A DNA stretch of 64,000 nucleotides from Azonexaceae bacterium s22. Lineage in GTDB: Bacteria > Pseudomonadota > Gammaproteobacteria > Burkholderiales > Rhodocyclaceae. Under the pieces are notes generated by a model. It saw only the letters and a list, made by a program, of their open reading frames with translations. It did no database searches and was not told where the DNA came from. Made by a program: the position numbers and the translations under genes. This document shows positions 42,614 to 51,479 of this stretch, one piece after another. The DNA lies in assembly GCA_016617495.1 (NCBI GenBank), contig WYCU01000002.1, forward strand, positions 62,001 to 126,000, read 5' to 3'. Numbering within the stretch: the stretch's first letter is position 1; the number at the start of each line of letters is the position of its first letter.

Positions 42614-44212
42614 TTAGGCCATCGCTTCGTAGAGCGGCAGCGTCAGGAACTCCGGGTAGTCCGGGGTCAGCGACATGCGGTCGAAGATTTCGGCGGCTTG
42701 GTCGTAGGTGGCGGTGTCTTCGCCCTGAGCGGTGACGGTGGCCTTCACCTTGGCCAGTTCTTCGGCGATCATCGGGCGCACCATTTCAACGGTGACCTTG
42801 CGGCCGTCGTCGAGGATGCCCTTGGGCGAAACCACCCACTGCCACACTTGCGAGCGGGAGATTTCGGCGGTGGCGGCATCTTCCATCAGGTTGTGGATGG
42901 GCACGCAGCCATTGCCGGCCAGCCAGCTGCCGAGGTAGTGGATGCCGACGTTGATGTTGTTGCGCAGGCCGGCTTCGGTGATCGGGGTGGTCGGGCGGAA
43001 GTCGAGCCACTGTTCCGGGCCGAACTTGCCTTCAACCTGCTTCTCGAACTGGTTGGGCTTGTCGCCGAGCACCTTGACGAACTCTTCCATGGCGATGGGC
43101 ACCAGGCCCGGGTGGGCCACCCAGCCGCCGTCGAAGCCGTCGTTGGCGTCGCGGGTCTTGTCGTGGCGGATGCCGGCCAGGGCCTTTTCGTTGGCAACCG
43201 GGTCGTTCTTGATCGGGATCAGGGCCGACATGCCGCCCATGGCCGGTGCGCCGCGCTTGTGGCAAGCCTGGACGAGGGCCAGGGCGTAGCCGCGCATGAA
43301 CGGCACTTCCATGGTGATGGCGCCGCGCTGGGCCAAGCAGAAGTCCTTGTTCTTCTTGAACTTCTTGATGCAGGAGAAGATGTAATCCCAGCGACCGGCG
43401 TTCAGACCGGCGGAGTGGTTGCGCAGTTCATACAGGATTTCTTCCATCTCAAAGGTGGCGAGGATGGTTTCGACCAGCACGGTGGCCTTGATGGTGCCTT
43501 GCGGCAGGCCGATGTGATCCTGGGCCATGACGAAGATGTCGTTCCACAGACGGGCTTCGAGGTGGCTTTCCATCTTCGGCAGGTAGTAGAACGGGCCAGC
43601 GCCGCGGGCGATTTGCTCCTTGGCGTTGTGGAAGAAGACGAGGCCGAAGTCGAAGATGCCGCCGCCGACGCGTTGACCGTCAACCAGCACGTGCTTTTCG
43701 TCGAGGTGCCAGCCGCGCGGACGGATCTGCAGGGTGGCGATCTTGTCGTTGAGCTTGTATTCCTTGCCGGCTTCGTTAGTGAAGGACAGTTCGCGGCGGA
43801 TGGCCTTGTACAGGTTCACCTGGCCCTGGATCTGGTTTTCCCAGTTCGGGCTGTTGGAGTCCTCGAAGTCGGTCATGTAGGAGTCAGCGCCGGAGTTGAA
43901 GGCGTTGATGATCATCTTGGCTTCGACCGGGCCGGTGATTTCGACTCGGCGGCACTGCAGGGCGGCCGGGATCGGCGCCACTTTCCAGTCGCCTTCGCGG
44001 ATGGCCTTGGTTTCCGGCAGGAAGTCCGGCATTTCGCCGGCGTCGATGCGGGCCTGGCGCTCGACGCGGGCCTTGAGCAGTTCCTGGCGACGGCCTTCGA
44101 AGGCGCGGTGCAGCTTGGCAACGAACTCCAGTGCCTCGGTGGTGAGGATGGATTCCCATTCGGGCTTCACGGGGGCGGTAATTTGCATACCGGCGGGCAG
44201 ATTGAGGGCCAT
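42614..44212 (-). CDS. aceB: Malate synthase A
   Basis: 532 residues, the length of class A malate synthase (glyoxylate + acetyl-CoA to malate). Recognisable blocks are IRPRGWHLDEKHVLVDG (about 166), FYYLPKMESHLEARLWND, VLVETILATFEMEEILYELR (about 255) and GWVAHPGLVPIAMEEF; the catalytic Arg and Glu/Asp positions lie in these. Cytosolic. Monocistronic: terminator behind, operator-like palindrome (44267-44280) 55 bp before the ATG, divergent LysR gene beyond. Unlike E. coli, it is not next to aceA. Confidence 0.97.
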   Translation of the reverse strand: MALNLPAGMQITAPVKPEWESILTTEALEFVAKLHRAFEGRRQELLKARVERQARIDAGEMPDFLPETKAIREGDWKVAPIPAALQCRRVEITGPVEAKMIINAFNSGADSYMTDFEDSNSPNWENQIQGQVNLYKAIRRELSFTNEAGKEYKLNDKIATLQIRPRGWHLDEKHVLVDGQRVGGGIFDFGLVFFHNAKEQIARGAGPFYYLPKMESHLEARLWNDIFVMAQDHIGLPQGTIKATVLVETILATFEMEEILYELRNHSAGLNAGRWDYIFSCIKKFKKNKDFCLAQRGAITMEVPFMRGYALALVQACHKRGAPAMGGMSALIPIKNDPVANEKALAGIRHDKTRDANDGFDGGWVAHPGLVPIAMEEFVKVLGDKPNQFEKQVEGKFGPEQWLDFRPTTPITEAGLRNNINVGIHYLGSWLAGNGCVPIHNLMEDAATAEISRSQVWQWVVSPKGILDDGRKVTVEMVRPMIAEELAKVKATVTAQGEDTATYDQAAEIFDRMSLTPDYPEFLTLPLYEAMA

Positions 44213-44266
44213 GCGGATCTCCTGAAAAGATGGTTTTTGAATGCTGCGATGGAGTGCATTCTAGGA

Positions 44267-44280
44267 GTCTTCTATAAGAC
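44267..44280. promoter_or_regulatory. Operator-like palindrome upstream of aceB, shared with aceA
   Basis: GTCTTCTATAAGAC, a 14-bp near-perfect dyad, differing by one base from GTCTTATATAAGAC upstream of aceA (54740-54753). It lies in the aceB-lysR divergent region. Confidence 0.7.
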
Positions 44281-44325
44281 TTAAAAGGCGGCTAAAATCA
44301 TTTCATCTTTTACCTAAAGTAAAAA

Positions 44326-45228
44326 ATGGATCGGTTAACGCAGATCGAAGCCTTTGTCAGCGTCGCAACCCGAGGCAGTTTGTCTGCCGCGGCGCGCGTG
44401 GAAGGTGTCACCCCCGCGATCATCGGGCGGCGCATCGATGCGCTGGAGGCGCGCCTCGGCGCCCGCCTGCTGGTGCGCACGACGCGCAAGCTGACGCTGA
44501 CCTTTGAAGGGCAGGCCTTTCTTGAGGATTGCCAGAAGCTGCTCAATGAGCTGGCCAATGCAGAGGCCGCGGTGTCGCTGGGCGGCGTGCAGGCCAGCGG
44601 CTATCTGAAGATTTCCGCCCCGGCCGGCTTCGGGCGGCAGCATGTGGCGCCGCTGGTGGGCGATTTCATGAAGGCCAACCCGGAAGTGCGGGTGAATCTG
44701 AATTTGTCGGATCGTCTGGTCGATCTGATCAATGAAAACATCGATTGCGCCGTCCGCATCGGCGAACTGACCGATTCCAGCCTGATCAGCGTGCGCTTGG
44801 GCGAAATGCGACGGATGGTCGTCGCCAGCCCGGCCTATCTGGTCGAACATGGCGTCCCGCGCTTGCCGGCCGACCTGGCCCGCCATAATTGTCTTTCGCT
44901 CGGCCAGCAGCGCGGCTGGGTCTTCCGCCACCCGGAAACGGGCGATGCGGAGACGATCAAGGTGGGCGGTACGTTTGAATGCAACGACGGGGCGGTGCTG
45001 CACGAATGGGCGCTGGCCGGACGCGGCCTGGCCTGGCGTTCGCTCTGGGAGGTCGGCCGCGATCTCAAGGAGGGCCGGCTGACTTCCGTACTCGATGCCT
45101 GGCAGGCCCCGCCCATGGGTATTTACGCGGTCTTCCCGCAGCGCCGGCATCTACCGCTGCGGGTGCGTTTGTTTATCGACCTGCTCAAGGAAAACTACGG
45201 CAATCCGGCTTACTGGGAGCTGCGTTGA
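44326..45228 (+). CDS. LysR-family transcriptional regulator
   Basis: 300 residues: N-terminal winged HTH (3-60, DRLTQIEAFVSVATRGSLSA, RIDALEARLGARLLVRTTRK) and a type-2 periplasmic-binding-like effector domain (about 90-295). LTTRs usually act on a divergent neighbour, here aceB, 113 bp away, but the palindrome in this gap is shared with distant aceA, so the regulator may act on both or neither. Its stop overlaps the next start. Confidence 0.93.
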   Translation: MDRLTQIEAFVSVATRGSLSAAARVEGVTPAIIGRRIDALEARLGARLLVRTTRKLTLTFEGQAFLEDCQKLLNELANAEAAVSLGGVQASGYLKISAPAGFGRQHVAPLVGDFMKANPEVRVNLNLSDRLVDLINENIDCAVRIGELTDSSLISVRLGEMRRMVVASPAYLVEHGVPRLPADLARHNCLSLGQQRGWVFRHPETGDAETIKVGGTFECNDGAVLHEWALAGRGLAWRSLWEVGRDLKEGRLTSVLDAWQAPPMGIYAVFPQRRHLPLRVRLFIDLLKENYGNPAYWELR

Positions 45229-45581
45229 TGAAGGCCCCCGTTTACAAGGCGCTGGGGGCCTTGTCGGTCGTGCTCGGCGTGGTGGGCGCTTTTTTGCCCT
45301 TGTTGCCGACGACGCCTTTTCTCATTCTTGCGGCCTGGTTTTTCGCCCGTTCCCACCCGGAATGGGAGGCGCGCTTGCTGGCGCACCCCAAGGCCGGGCC
45401 GGCGATCCGCGCCTGGCGGGACCACCGGGCCGTGCCCGTGGTTGCCAAGCGCAGCGCGACGGTGTTGCTCGCCATCAGCGTGGCCGTGGGTTGGCTGACC
45501 CTGACGCCGCCGTGGGCTTATGTTCCGATGGGCGTCGCGGTTCTGGTGCTGGGCTGGATGTGGTCCCGGCCGTCGGTGTGA
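45228..45581 (+). CDS. YbaN/DUF454 family membrane protein
   Basis: 117 residues with three hydrophobic segments and the DUF454 pattern GALSVVLGVVGAFLPLLPTTPFLILAAWFFARSHP (about 9-43, cited by position) and RAWRDHRAVPVVAKRSA. Inner membrane, function unknown. ATG overlaps the LysR stop (TGATG), suggesting coupling. Confidence 0.88.
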   Translation: MKAPVYKALGALSVVLGVVGAFLPLLPTTPFLILAAWFFARSHPEWEARLLAHPKAGPAIRAWRDHRAVPVVAKRSATVLLAISVAVGWLTLTPPWAYVPMGVAVLVLGWMWSRPSV

Positions 45582-45595
45582 TGCCACCGGGAAAG

Positions 45596-47860
45596 TCAGA
45601 ATTTCCCGGTTTCGGTGACCAGAATGTTGTCGGGCAGCGTCTTGGCAATGGCGCGGAGCAGATTGCGCAGTCCGACAATCAGTTCCTTGCTTTTCACCAG
45701 ATGCAAACCTTGCAGATTTTCGGCGTGCGCGCTGGCGTCACGGGTGATGTCGTCGATCAGTTGCCGACGCAGTCCATGCACTTCGTCGAGTAGGCCGGGA
45801 ATCGGGCGCATTTCCGCAAGATCGGCATAGCGCTGTGCCGCGATGCGCTCCAGCCAGTGCCCAAACGGGGTTTTGGCGATGTCACGATATTGACGAATCA
45901 TGAACTGGGCGTCTTTGCGTTCCACCGCATGCTTGGCGATGGCCAGCCAGCGCCGTTGTTCGATCTCGGCGGCCAGCAGCGGGAAATCGCTACGCCGCCA
46001 GGGCGTTTCGATGCTTTCTTTCCAGGCCGGGTCGGGGCGGTAAACCGAAAGCCATTCCGGGATGGCGCTTGCCGCCATGGGGCGGGCAATGGCATAGCCT
46101 TGCACGACATCGCAGCCGAGTCGCAGCAGTACGATCCCCTGCTCGATGGTTTCCACGCCCTCGGCCACCACATCGCGCCGGAAGGCATTGGCCAGACCCA
46201 TGATGCCGGCAATCGCATCGGTACCCTCGCTGGTTTGCAGCATGTCCCGCGTGAAGGATTGGTCGATCTTGAGGGTCTTTGCCGGCAGGCGTTTCAGGTA
46301 GAGCAGCGAGGAGTAGCCAGTGCCGAAGTCGTCCAGAGCAAAGTCGACCCCCAGTTTCTGACAGCCGGCGATGACATTGGATACGTGATCGATGTCCTCC
46401 AGGGCCGTGGTTTCGAGCACTTCCAGTTCCAGTTGGCCGGGACCGACGCCAGGGTAGAGCGCCAGGTAGTTGCCCAGGCGCGCCACAAAGTCGGGATGGA
46501 GCAGATGGCAGGCGGCAATGTTGATGCTGATCGGCATGTGGATGCCGATTTGTCGCCAGATCTCGATCTGGTTCAGCGCTTCGCGGATTGCCCAGTCGCC
46601 GATGTCCATCAGGATCGGATGGTTGCCCAGCGAAAGAAGGAAATCGGCAGGGCCAAGGATGCCGCGTTCAGGGTGGGCCCAGCGAATGAGGCCTTCGAAT
46701 CCGACGACCTGCCCTTGGCGGATATTCAGCTTGGGTTGGTAATAGAGCTGGAATTCGCCTTGTTCTAGCGCGCGCTGAAGCTGGGCGAGCGATTGGTTCC
46801 GGTTGCGAACCTGGCGGTCCAGCGCCGTATCGAAAAGGGTGAACTGGTTACGGCCGCTTTGCTTGGAGAGATACATGGCCTGATCGGCATGACGCAGCAG
46901 CGTGTCCGGGTCGCCGGAGTCGGCGGGAGCCAGGGTGTAGCCAATACTGGCCGACAAGGAAATGTCGTGTTTCTGAATGCGATAGGGCTGCGAGATGCGC
47001 GTCAGCATCCGGGAGAGCACTTCGCGTACTTCACGCGGCTCGCGGATATCGCAGAGCAGCAGCGCAAATTCATCCCCGCCGAGCCGTGCAACGGAGTCGC
47101 TGCCGCGTAGCGAATCGCTGAGTCGCTGTGCCACTTCCACCAGCAGTTGATCGCCGATCTGGTGTCCCAAAGTATCGTTGACCGGCTTGAAGTTATCGAG
47201 ATCGATGAAGCAGATGGCGACATGGCCGCCCAGGCGTTCGATTCTCAGGAGGGCCTGCTTGATGCGGTCGTGGAGCAAGGAGCGATTGGGTAGCCCGGTC
47301 AGGGCATCGTGGTAGGCCAGATGCTCGAATTTTTTCTGGATTTCCTTGAGTGCGGTGATGTCGCTGAAGATGGCGACATAGTGGGTCAGCGTGCCGCGAC
47401 TATCGCGCACGGCCGAGAGCGAGACCAGGTCGGTACGCATGTGGCCGCTGCGGTGGGCGGTCGAGATCTCTCCCCGCCAGAAACCGGTTTGATCGAGGTC
47501 TCGCCACAGGGATTCGAAAAAAGCCGGGGGATGCGCATCGCTGCCACCAGCAAGCAGTTGTCGGCCGATGAGTTCATGGGCCTGGAAGCCGGTGATGCGG
47601 GTATAAGCGCGATTGGCGTCGAGTATGACCCGGTCGGCGTTGGCAATGACGATGCCGTCGTGGGCATTGGCGAAAACGCTTGCTGCCAGGCGGATACGGC
47701 TGTCATCCGCATTCGGATAACCGGCATCGAAGTTGGCATCGCCCTGCAACAGGCTGTCGCCGTAAATCGGGATGCCAAAAATGATGGAGTCGGTCAACGA
47801 GGGCGCATCTAGCTCTTCTGAGTGACCTGAACCTGGCGGGTTGCCAATGGGAAAGACCAT
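45596..47860 (-). CDS. PAS-GGDEF-EAL cyclic-di-GMP signalling protein
   Basis: 754 residues. PAS (about 50-175), GGDEF (about 180-340; RLGGDEFALLLCD keeps the intact cyclase motif), EAL (about 355-600; EGLIRW replaces EAL-x-R, with NIAACHLL, DDFGTGYSSLLYL and KIDQSF retained), then a ~140-residue helical tail with His residues (FGHWLERIAAQ) resembling zinc-sensing CZB-type regions. It may both make and degrade c-di-GMP. No membrane helix, so cytosolic. It is convergent with the DUF454 gene, 14 bp away. Confidence 0.93.
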   Translation of the reverse strand: MVFPIGNPPGSGHSEELDAPSLTDSIIFGIPIYGDSLLQGDANFDAGYPNADDSRIRLAASVFANAHDGIVIANADRVILDANRAYTRITGFQAHELIGRQLLAGGSDAHPPAFFESLWRDLDQTGFWRGEISTAHRSGHMRTDLVSLSAVRDSRGTLTHYVAIFSDITALKEIQKKFEHLAYHDALTGLPNRSLLHDRIKQALLRIERLGGHVAICFIDLDNFKPVNDTLGHQIGDQLLVEVAQRLSDSLRGSDSVARLGGDEFALLLCDIREPREVREVLSRMLTRISQPYRIQKHDISLSASIGYTLAPADSGDPDTLLRHADQAMYLSKQSGRNQFTLFDTALDRQVRNRNQSLAQLQRALEQGEFQLYYQPKLNIRQGQVVGFEGLIRWAHPERGILGPADFLLSLGNHPILMDIGDWAIREALNQIEIWRQIGIHMPISINIAACHLLHPDFVARLGNYLALYPGVGPGQLELEVLETTALEDIDHVSNVIAGCQKLGVDFALDDFGTGYSSLLYLKRLPAKTLKIDQSFTRDMLQTSEGTDAIAGIMGLANAFRRDVVAEGVETIEQGIVLLRLGCDVVQGYAIARPMAASAIPEWLSVYRPDPAWKESIETPWRRSDFPLLAAEIEQRRWLAIAKHAVERKDAQFMIRQYRDIAKTPFGHWLERIAAQRYADLAEMRPIPGLLDEVHGLRRQLIDDITRDASAHAENLQGLHLVKSKELIVGLRNLLRAIAKTLPDNILVTETGKF

Positions 47861-47979
47861 GGTGATTGTGGGTTGATTTACAGATTCTCAGTCTATCGGA
47901 AGGGTCTTGCTTCGTCTAATTCCGGACCCAAAATCGGCAGGCTGTGGCGGGGCGATTTGTCGCGGACAATTCGTCAAGT

Positions 47980-48492
47980 CTAATACTCATTCGCCGCGAT
48001 GGCGACTGCTTCCCACGCCTCCTGCTTGGTGGTGACGGGCATTCCCGCATGAGCGGGACTGGTCGATGGCAGTCGGGTCAAGCGTAAAGGGGCGGGGAAT
48101 TGAGCACGGACAAAATGACGCCGAAAACATGCTTCGGCCTTGCCGCCATTGAAAAAAATGTGGCGGACGCCACGGTGCTCGGACAGAAAGCCGTGAAGAT
48201 CGTTTGGTTCTTCGGTGTCCCGCTCAATGGCGGAATCCAGGCTACCCTGACGCTGGCAAGCGCGAAGGACATCCCACACGGCAATATGGTGCTTCCTCAG
48301 TTGTTGTGCGCGCTCCGAGTAAGGCAGTTTTGCGGAAAACCCAAACAGTTCGCCCATGATCGGCCAGAAGGCGTTGCGTGGGTGGGCATAGTACTCACCG
48401 GCCTTGAGTGAGGCGATGCCCGGCATGCTCCCGAGTATGAGCACGCGGGCCGATGGCGCGGCCAACGGGGGAAAACTGATTGCGTTGTGCAT
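47980..48492 (-). CDS. DNA-deoxyinosine (hypoxanthine) glycosylase, UDG family 6-like
   Basis: 170 residues. The UDG-fold motif A LGSMPGIASLKAGEYYAHPR (about 20-39), the NAFWPIMGELF stretch, VWDVLRACQRQGSLDSAI and the C-terminal RLPSTSPAHAG motif are those of the hypoxanthine-DNA glycosylase (HDG) group. It would remove deaminated purines from DNA. Located 11 bp after the sigma-54 regulator on the same strand, possibly read through from it. Confidence 0.87.
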   Translation of the reverse strand: MHNAISFPPLAAPSARVLILGSMPGIASLKAGEYYAHPRNAFWPIMGELFGFSAKLPYSERAQQLRKHHIAVWDVLRACQRQGSLDSAIERDTEEPNDLHGFLSEHRGVRHIFFNGGKAEACFRRHFVRAQFPAPLRLTRLPSTSPAHAGMPVTTKQEAWEAVAIAANEY

Positions 48493-48503
48493 TGAAGCGG
48501 CAG

Positions 48504-49871
48504 TCAGGTTTTTTTCGGGATGTGCAACTTGTGTTTCTCGATCCGGTAGCGCATCGTGTCCCGTGAGATGCCCAGCGCCCTCGCCGCGCTTGAGATGTTG
48601 CCGCCGGTTTTCTCGATGGCCTGTACCAATAATGTACGCTCCATCTGATCGACCAGCGACCCGGGCAGGGATGTGTCGGGTTGCGCGTTAACGTCCGGAT
48701 GGGCTGTTCGTGGCAGAAGCAGGTCACTGGCTGAGATTGAGGTATTTGGCGCCAGTAATACCGCCTGTTCCATGACGTTGCGCAATTCCCGCACGTTGCC
48801 GGGCCAACTGTGCTGCAAGAGCGCCTTTCTGGCGTCTGTCGTCAAGGCGAGTGCTTGTCGATGGTAGCGGAGGGCGAACTGGTCGAGAAAATGGCTGGCC
48901 AGGATCACGATGTCGTTGCCGCGTGTGCGCAAGGGCGGGACATCGATGGTCAGGACACGCAGGCGGAAATAAAGGTCGTTGCGAAAGCGCCCTTGCTGAA
49001 TCAGTGCTTCGAGATCGCAGTTGGTGGCGGCGACGATACGAATATCTACCTGACGTTCCTGCAGGCTGCCCAGACGACGAAAACGCCCGTCTTCCAATAC
49101 CTTGAGCAATTTTGCCTGAAGTGCAAGGTCCATTTCACCCAGTTCGTCGAGGAACAGGGTGCCGCCGTCTGCCGCCTCGATCAAGCCGATTTTGCGTTCC
49201 TTTGCGTCGGTGAACGCCCCCTTTTCATGCCCGAATAATTCGGACTCAAGGAGCTGGGAAGGAATCGCCGCACAGTTCAATTCGATAAAGGCCTGGTTAT
49301 GGCGCGGGCTGTCGTCATGCAGGGCGCGCGCGACCAGTTCTTTTCCCGTACCGGTTTCCCCCCGGATCAAAACCGGCGGTGCTTGCCCGGAAATGGCCGC
49401 CATGCGTTGCACATGGCCTCTCAGTTCGACAATGGCCGGACTCTCGCCAAGAATGCGCTGCCCGGCCTGCATATCTCGTGCCTCGAAATAGCGCAGGCGA
49501 TGGGTCTGCTTTTGCTGGGCAGCGAAGCGCTCGATGCGCTGGCGCAGCTCCTCCAGACCGACCGGTTTGGTCAATAGATCGTTTGCGCCTGCCTTCATTG
49601 CGTTGACGGCAAGTTCAATACTGCCGTGTCCCGTCAGCATCAGAACCGGGATGTTTGGATCTTCGGCGCGGAATTTCGCGAGCAGTTTCAACCCATCGCT
49701 GTCAGGCAGCAGGTAATCCAGGATGATCATGTCCGGATTGACGCCATGAAACGCCAGGAGACCGCTGTCCGCGGTGAGCGCGGTTGTCGTGAGGTGGCCG
49801 GATTTTTCGAGGAATTTGGCAATGTTGCGTGCGAACACTTCCTCGTCGTCAATGATCAGAATGTGGGCCAT
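48504..49871 (-). CDS. Sigma-54-dependent NtrC-family response regulator
   Basis: 455 residues: receiver (1-120; phospho-Asp in DMIILDYLLPDSDG), AAA+ sigma-54 activator domain (about 145-370; Walker A GETGTGKELVARAL, Walker B GGTLFLDELGEM) and a Fis-type HTH (about 410-450; GGNISSAARALGISRDTMRY). The sigma-54 contact loop reads GAFTDA rather than GAFTGA. ATG overlaps the kinase stop by one base (TAATG). The divergent gene has a -24/-12 promoter and upstream dyad, making it the likely target. Confidence 0.94.
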   Translation of the reverse strand: MAHILIIDDEEVFARNIAKFLEKSGHLTTTALTADSGLLAFHGVNPDMIILDYLLPDSDGLKLLAKFRAEDPNIPVLMLTGHGSIELAVNAMKAGANDLLTKPVGLEELRQRIERFAAQQKQTHRLRYFEARDMQAGQRILGESPAIVELRGHVQRMAAISGQAPPVLIRGETGTGKELVARALHDDSPRHNQAFIELNCAAIPSQLLESELFGHEKGAFTDAKERKIGLIEAADGGTLFLDELGEMDLALQAKLLKVLEDGRFRRLGSLQERQVDIRIVAATNCDLEALIQQGRFRNDLYFRLRVLTIDVPPLRTRGNDIVILASHFLDQFALRYHRQALALTTDARKALLQHSWPGNVRELRNVMEQAVLLAPNTSISASDLLLPRTAHPDVNAQPDTSLPGSLVDQMERTLLVQAIEKTGGNISSAARALGISRDTMRYRIEKHKLHIPKKT

Positions 49872-51220
49872 TAGTCGAGCGTCGGCAAAGTGACGGATAC
49901 GATGCTACCCACGCCCTCGCGGGACCTGAACTCGATGTGACCGCCGAAACGTGCAATGGTCCGCTGGGCAAGTGGTAGCCCCAAACCCAAACCCTTCGGC
50001 TTGGTTGTGAAAAAGGGGCGGAAGATCTGACTCAGGTCTGCTTTCTTCAAGCCTGAGCCAGTGTCATGAATTTCGATGATCACGTTTTTTGTTTTTCCCT
50101 TATTTACCGTCACCAGGCATTTACCACCATCGCTCATGGCTTCTGCGGCATTACTCAACAAGCTGAGAAACACCTGCAATAGTAATTGTCTATCGACATG
50201 AACTCGAATGCCATTTTGGTTGGGATGAAATTCCAGCGCCAGGTTGCGGCGGGCGAAGGCTGCTTTCTGGTCGACGATAGCGTCGCTGAGCAACTGAACG
50301 ATATCGATATCTTCGGTACGTAGCGTGCTTTGACCATGCAGTTGCAGGAGTTCGCTGATCCGGCTCGAGATTCGTTCGGATTCCCGGACGATGTCTTCTG
50401 CATGCTCTCGATTGTTTTCTTCCGGGAACGCCAGAATCATTTCCGCTGATGAGCGTATGGAAGACAACGGGTTGCGGATGTTGTGGGCGACCGCAGTGGC
50501 TAGTTCGCCCATCGCCAGGCTTTTTTCGGCATCCAGCAATTTGCCTTGTTGATTCTTGATCAGGCGATCGGCGTGACGAATCAAGCCGAAAAGAAAGATG
50601 TAAAGCACAAGACCGCTGATGATGGCGATGACCGCCGCTTGTTTGCGTCCTTCTTCAATCGCTTGGGTGAGGGCAACGGGCGCTTTGTAAATTTCAATAA
50701 CCGCTACGACCTTGCGGCTTACCGGATGAATGAGCGGGACATAGATTTCCACAAAATACCGTGCCGATGGAACAAGTCCGACGTGTTCGGCTTTGTGTTC
50801 TGAAACGGTTCCCGAATGAACCACGAGCTCGCCCCGTAAAGCTTCTTCCAACTCGTCGTTATCCAGAAAGCGCTGTCCAGCGACACCGCTGTCAGAGGAC
50901 CAGAGCACGACACGATCCGGACCATAGGCATTGGCACGCAATACATCCGGCAAAGCAGTAAGGCGGTTAAGCGACTCGCCAAATTGATTCCGGTGGGCCG
51001 GGTTGCCTCCGACGACCAGATCATCCAGAGAAACCGTGTCAATCAACAGATGCTGGACGAAATCCCTGGTAATTGAGGCCTCGCGCTGAAAAAGATGGCG
51101 ATCAAGAAAGTTGGCGGTCAGCCAACTGTTGAGCAGGGCAATCAGGCCGATTGCAAGGGGGCTGATTAATGCAAACCAGCGCGCCAGTTTGAATGGCTTG
51201 ATCGGAGCGGTTTCAGGCAT
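49871..51220 (-). CDS. Sensor histidine kinase partner of the sigma-54 regulator
   Basis: 449 residues: two membrane helices (about 15-35 and 195-215) around a periplasmic sensor, then HisKA (phospho-His in AVAHNIRNPLSSIRSSAEM) and HATPase_c (NAAEAMSDGG, DTGSGLKKADL, GLGLGLPLAQRTI). Similar in layout to kinases such as ZraS/NtrB-like sensors; the signal is unknown. First gene of the kinase-regulator operon and divergent from the RTX-like gene. Confidence 0.92.
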   Translation of the reverse strand: MPETAPIKPFKLARWFALISPLAIGLIALLNSWLTANFLDRHLFQREASITRDFVQHLLIDTVSLDDLVVGGNPAHRNQFGESLNRLTALPDVLRANAYGPDRVVLWSSDSGVAGQRFLDNDELEEALRGELVVHSGTVSEHKAEHVGLVPSARYFVEIYVPLIHPVSRKVVAVIEIYKAPVALTQAIEEGRKQAAVIAIISGLVLYIFLFGLIRHADRLIKNQQGKLLDAEKSLAMGELATAVAHNIRNPLSSIRSSAEMILAFPEENNREHAEDIVRESERISSRISELLQLHGQSTLRTEDIDIVQLLSDAIVDQKAAFARRNLALEFHPNQNGIRVHVDRQLLLQVFLSLLSNAAEAMSDGGKCLVTVNKGKTKNVIIEIHDTGSGLKKADLSQIFRPFFTTKPKGLGLGLPLAQRTIARFGGHIEFRSREGVGSIVSVTLPTLD

Positions 51221-51298
51221 CGGCGGAGTGGTAAATAAGTGAGCGGTGAATCATCGCATACCTTGAATGGCTTCGCTCAAAGGTCTTGGAGCGCTTGT

Positions 51299-51330
51299 GG
51301 GGATATCGCCCGCAACTGGGTGATATCCCC
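51299..51330. promoter_or_regulatory. Inverted repeat, probable enhancer site for the sigma-54 regulator
   Basis: GGGGATATCGCCC and GGGTGATATCCCC form 13-bp arms with one mismatch around a 6-bp spacer. The dyad is centred about 100 bp upstream of the -24/-12 promoter, the usual distance for an activator binding site, and 90 bp upstream of the kinase start. Confidence 0.75.
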
Positions 51331-51407
51331 CGGTTGTGGTGCTTTTGGATGTAAAGATGAGGATTCTAGTCCATTGAAATAAAACGGATTTTAGATGTTT
51401 GTTGTGC

Positions 51408-51423
51408 TGGCATGCGACTTGCT
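51408..51423 (+). promoter_or_regulatory. Sigma-54 (-24/-12) promoter of the RTX-like gene
   Basis: TGGCATGCGACTTGCT matches the sigma-54 consensus TGGCAC-N5-TTGC with GG and GC at the right spacing. Expected transcription start about 12 bp downstream of the GC, some 45 bp before the ATG. Confidence 0.88.
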
Positions 51424-51479
51424 TTTTTGGTTGCGTGACATGCCTGCGTCAAGTGTGACTATAACCAAGGAGCATTAAA

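Noticed and set aside
47955-47972. TTGTCGCGGACAATT near the end of the DNA glycosylase gene
   Set aside because: Resembles the dispersed motif but lacks the GTCGAC core; too weak to count.
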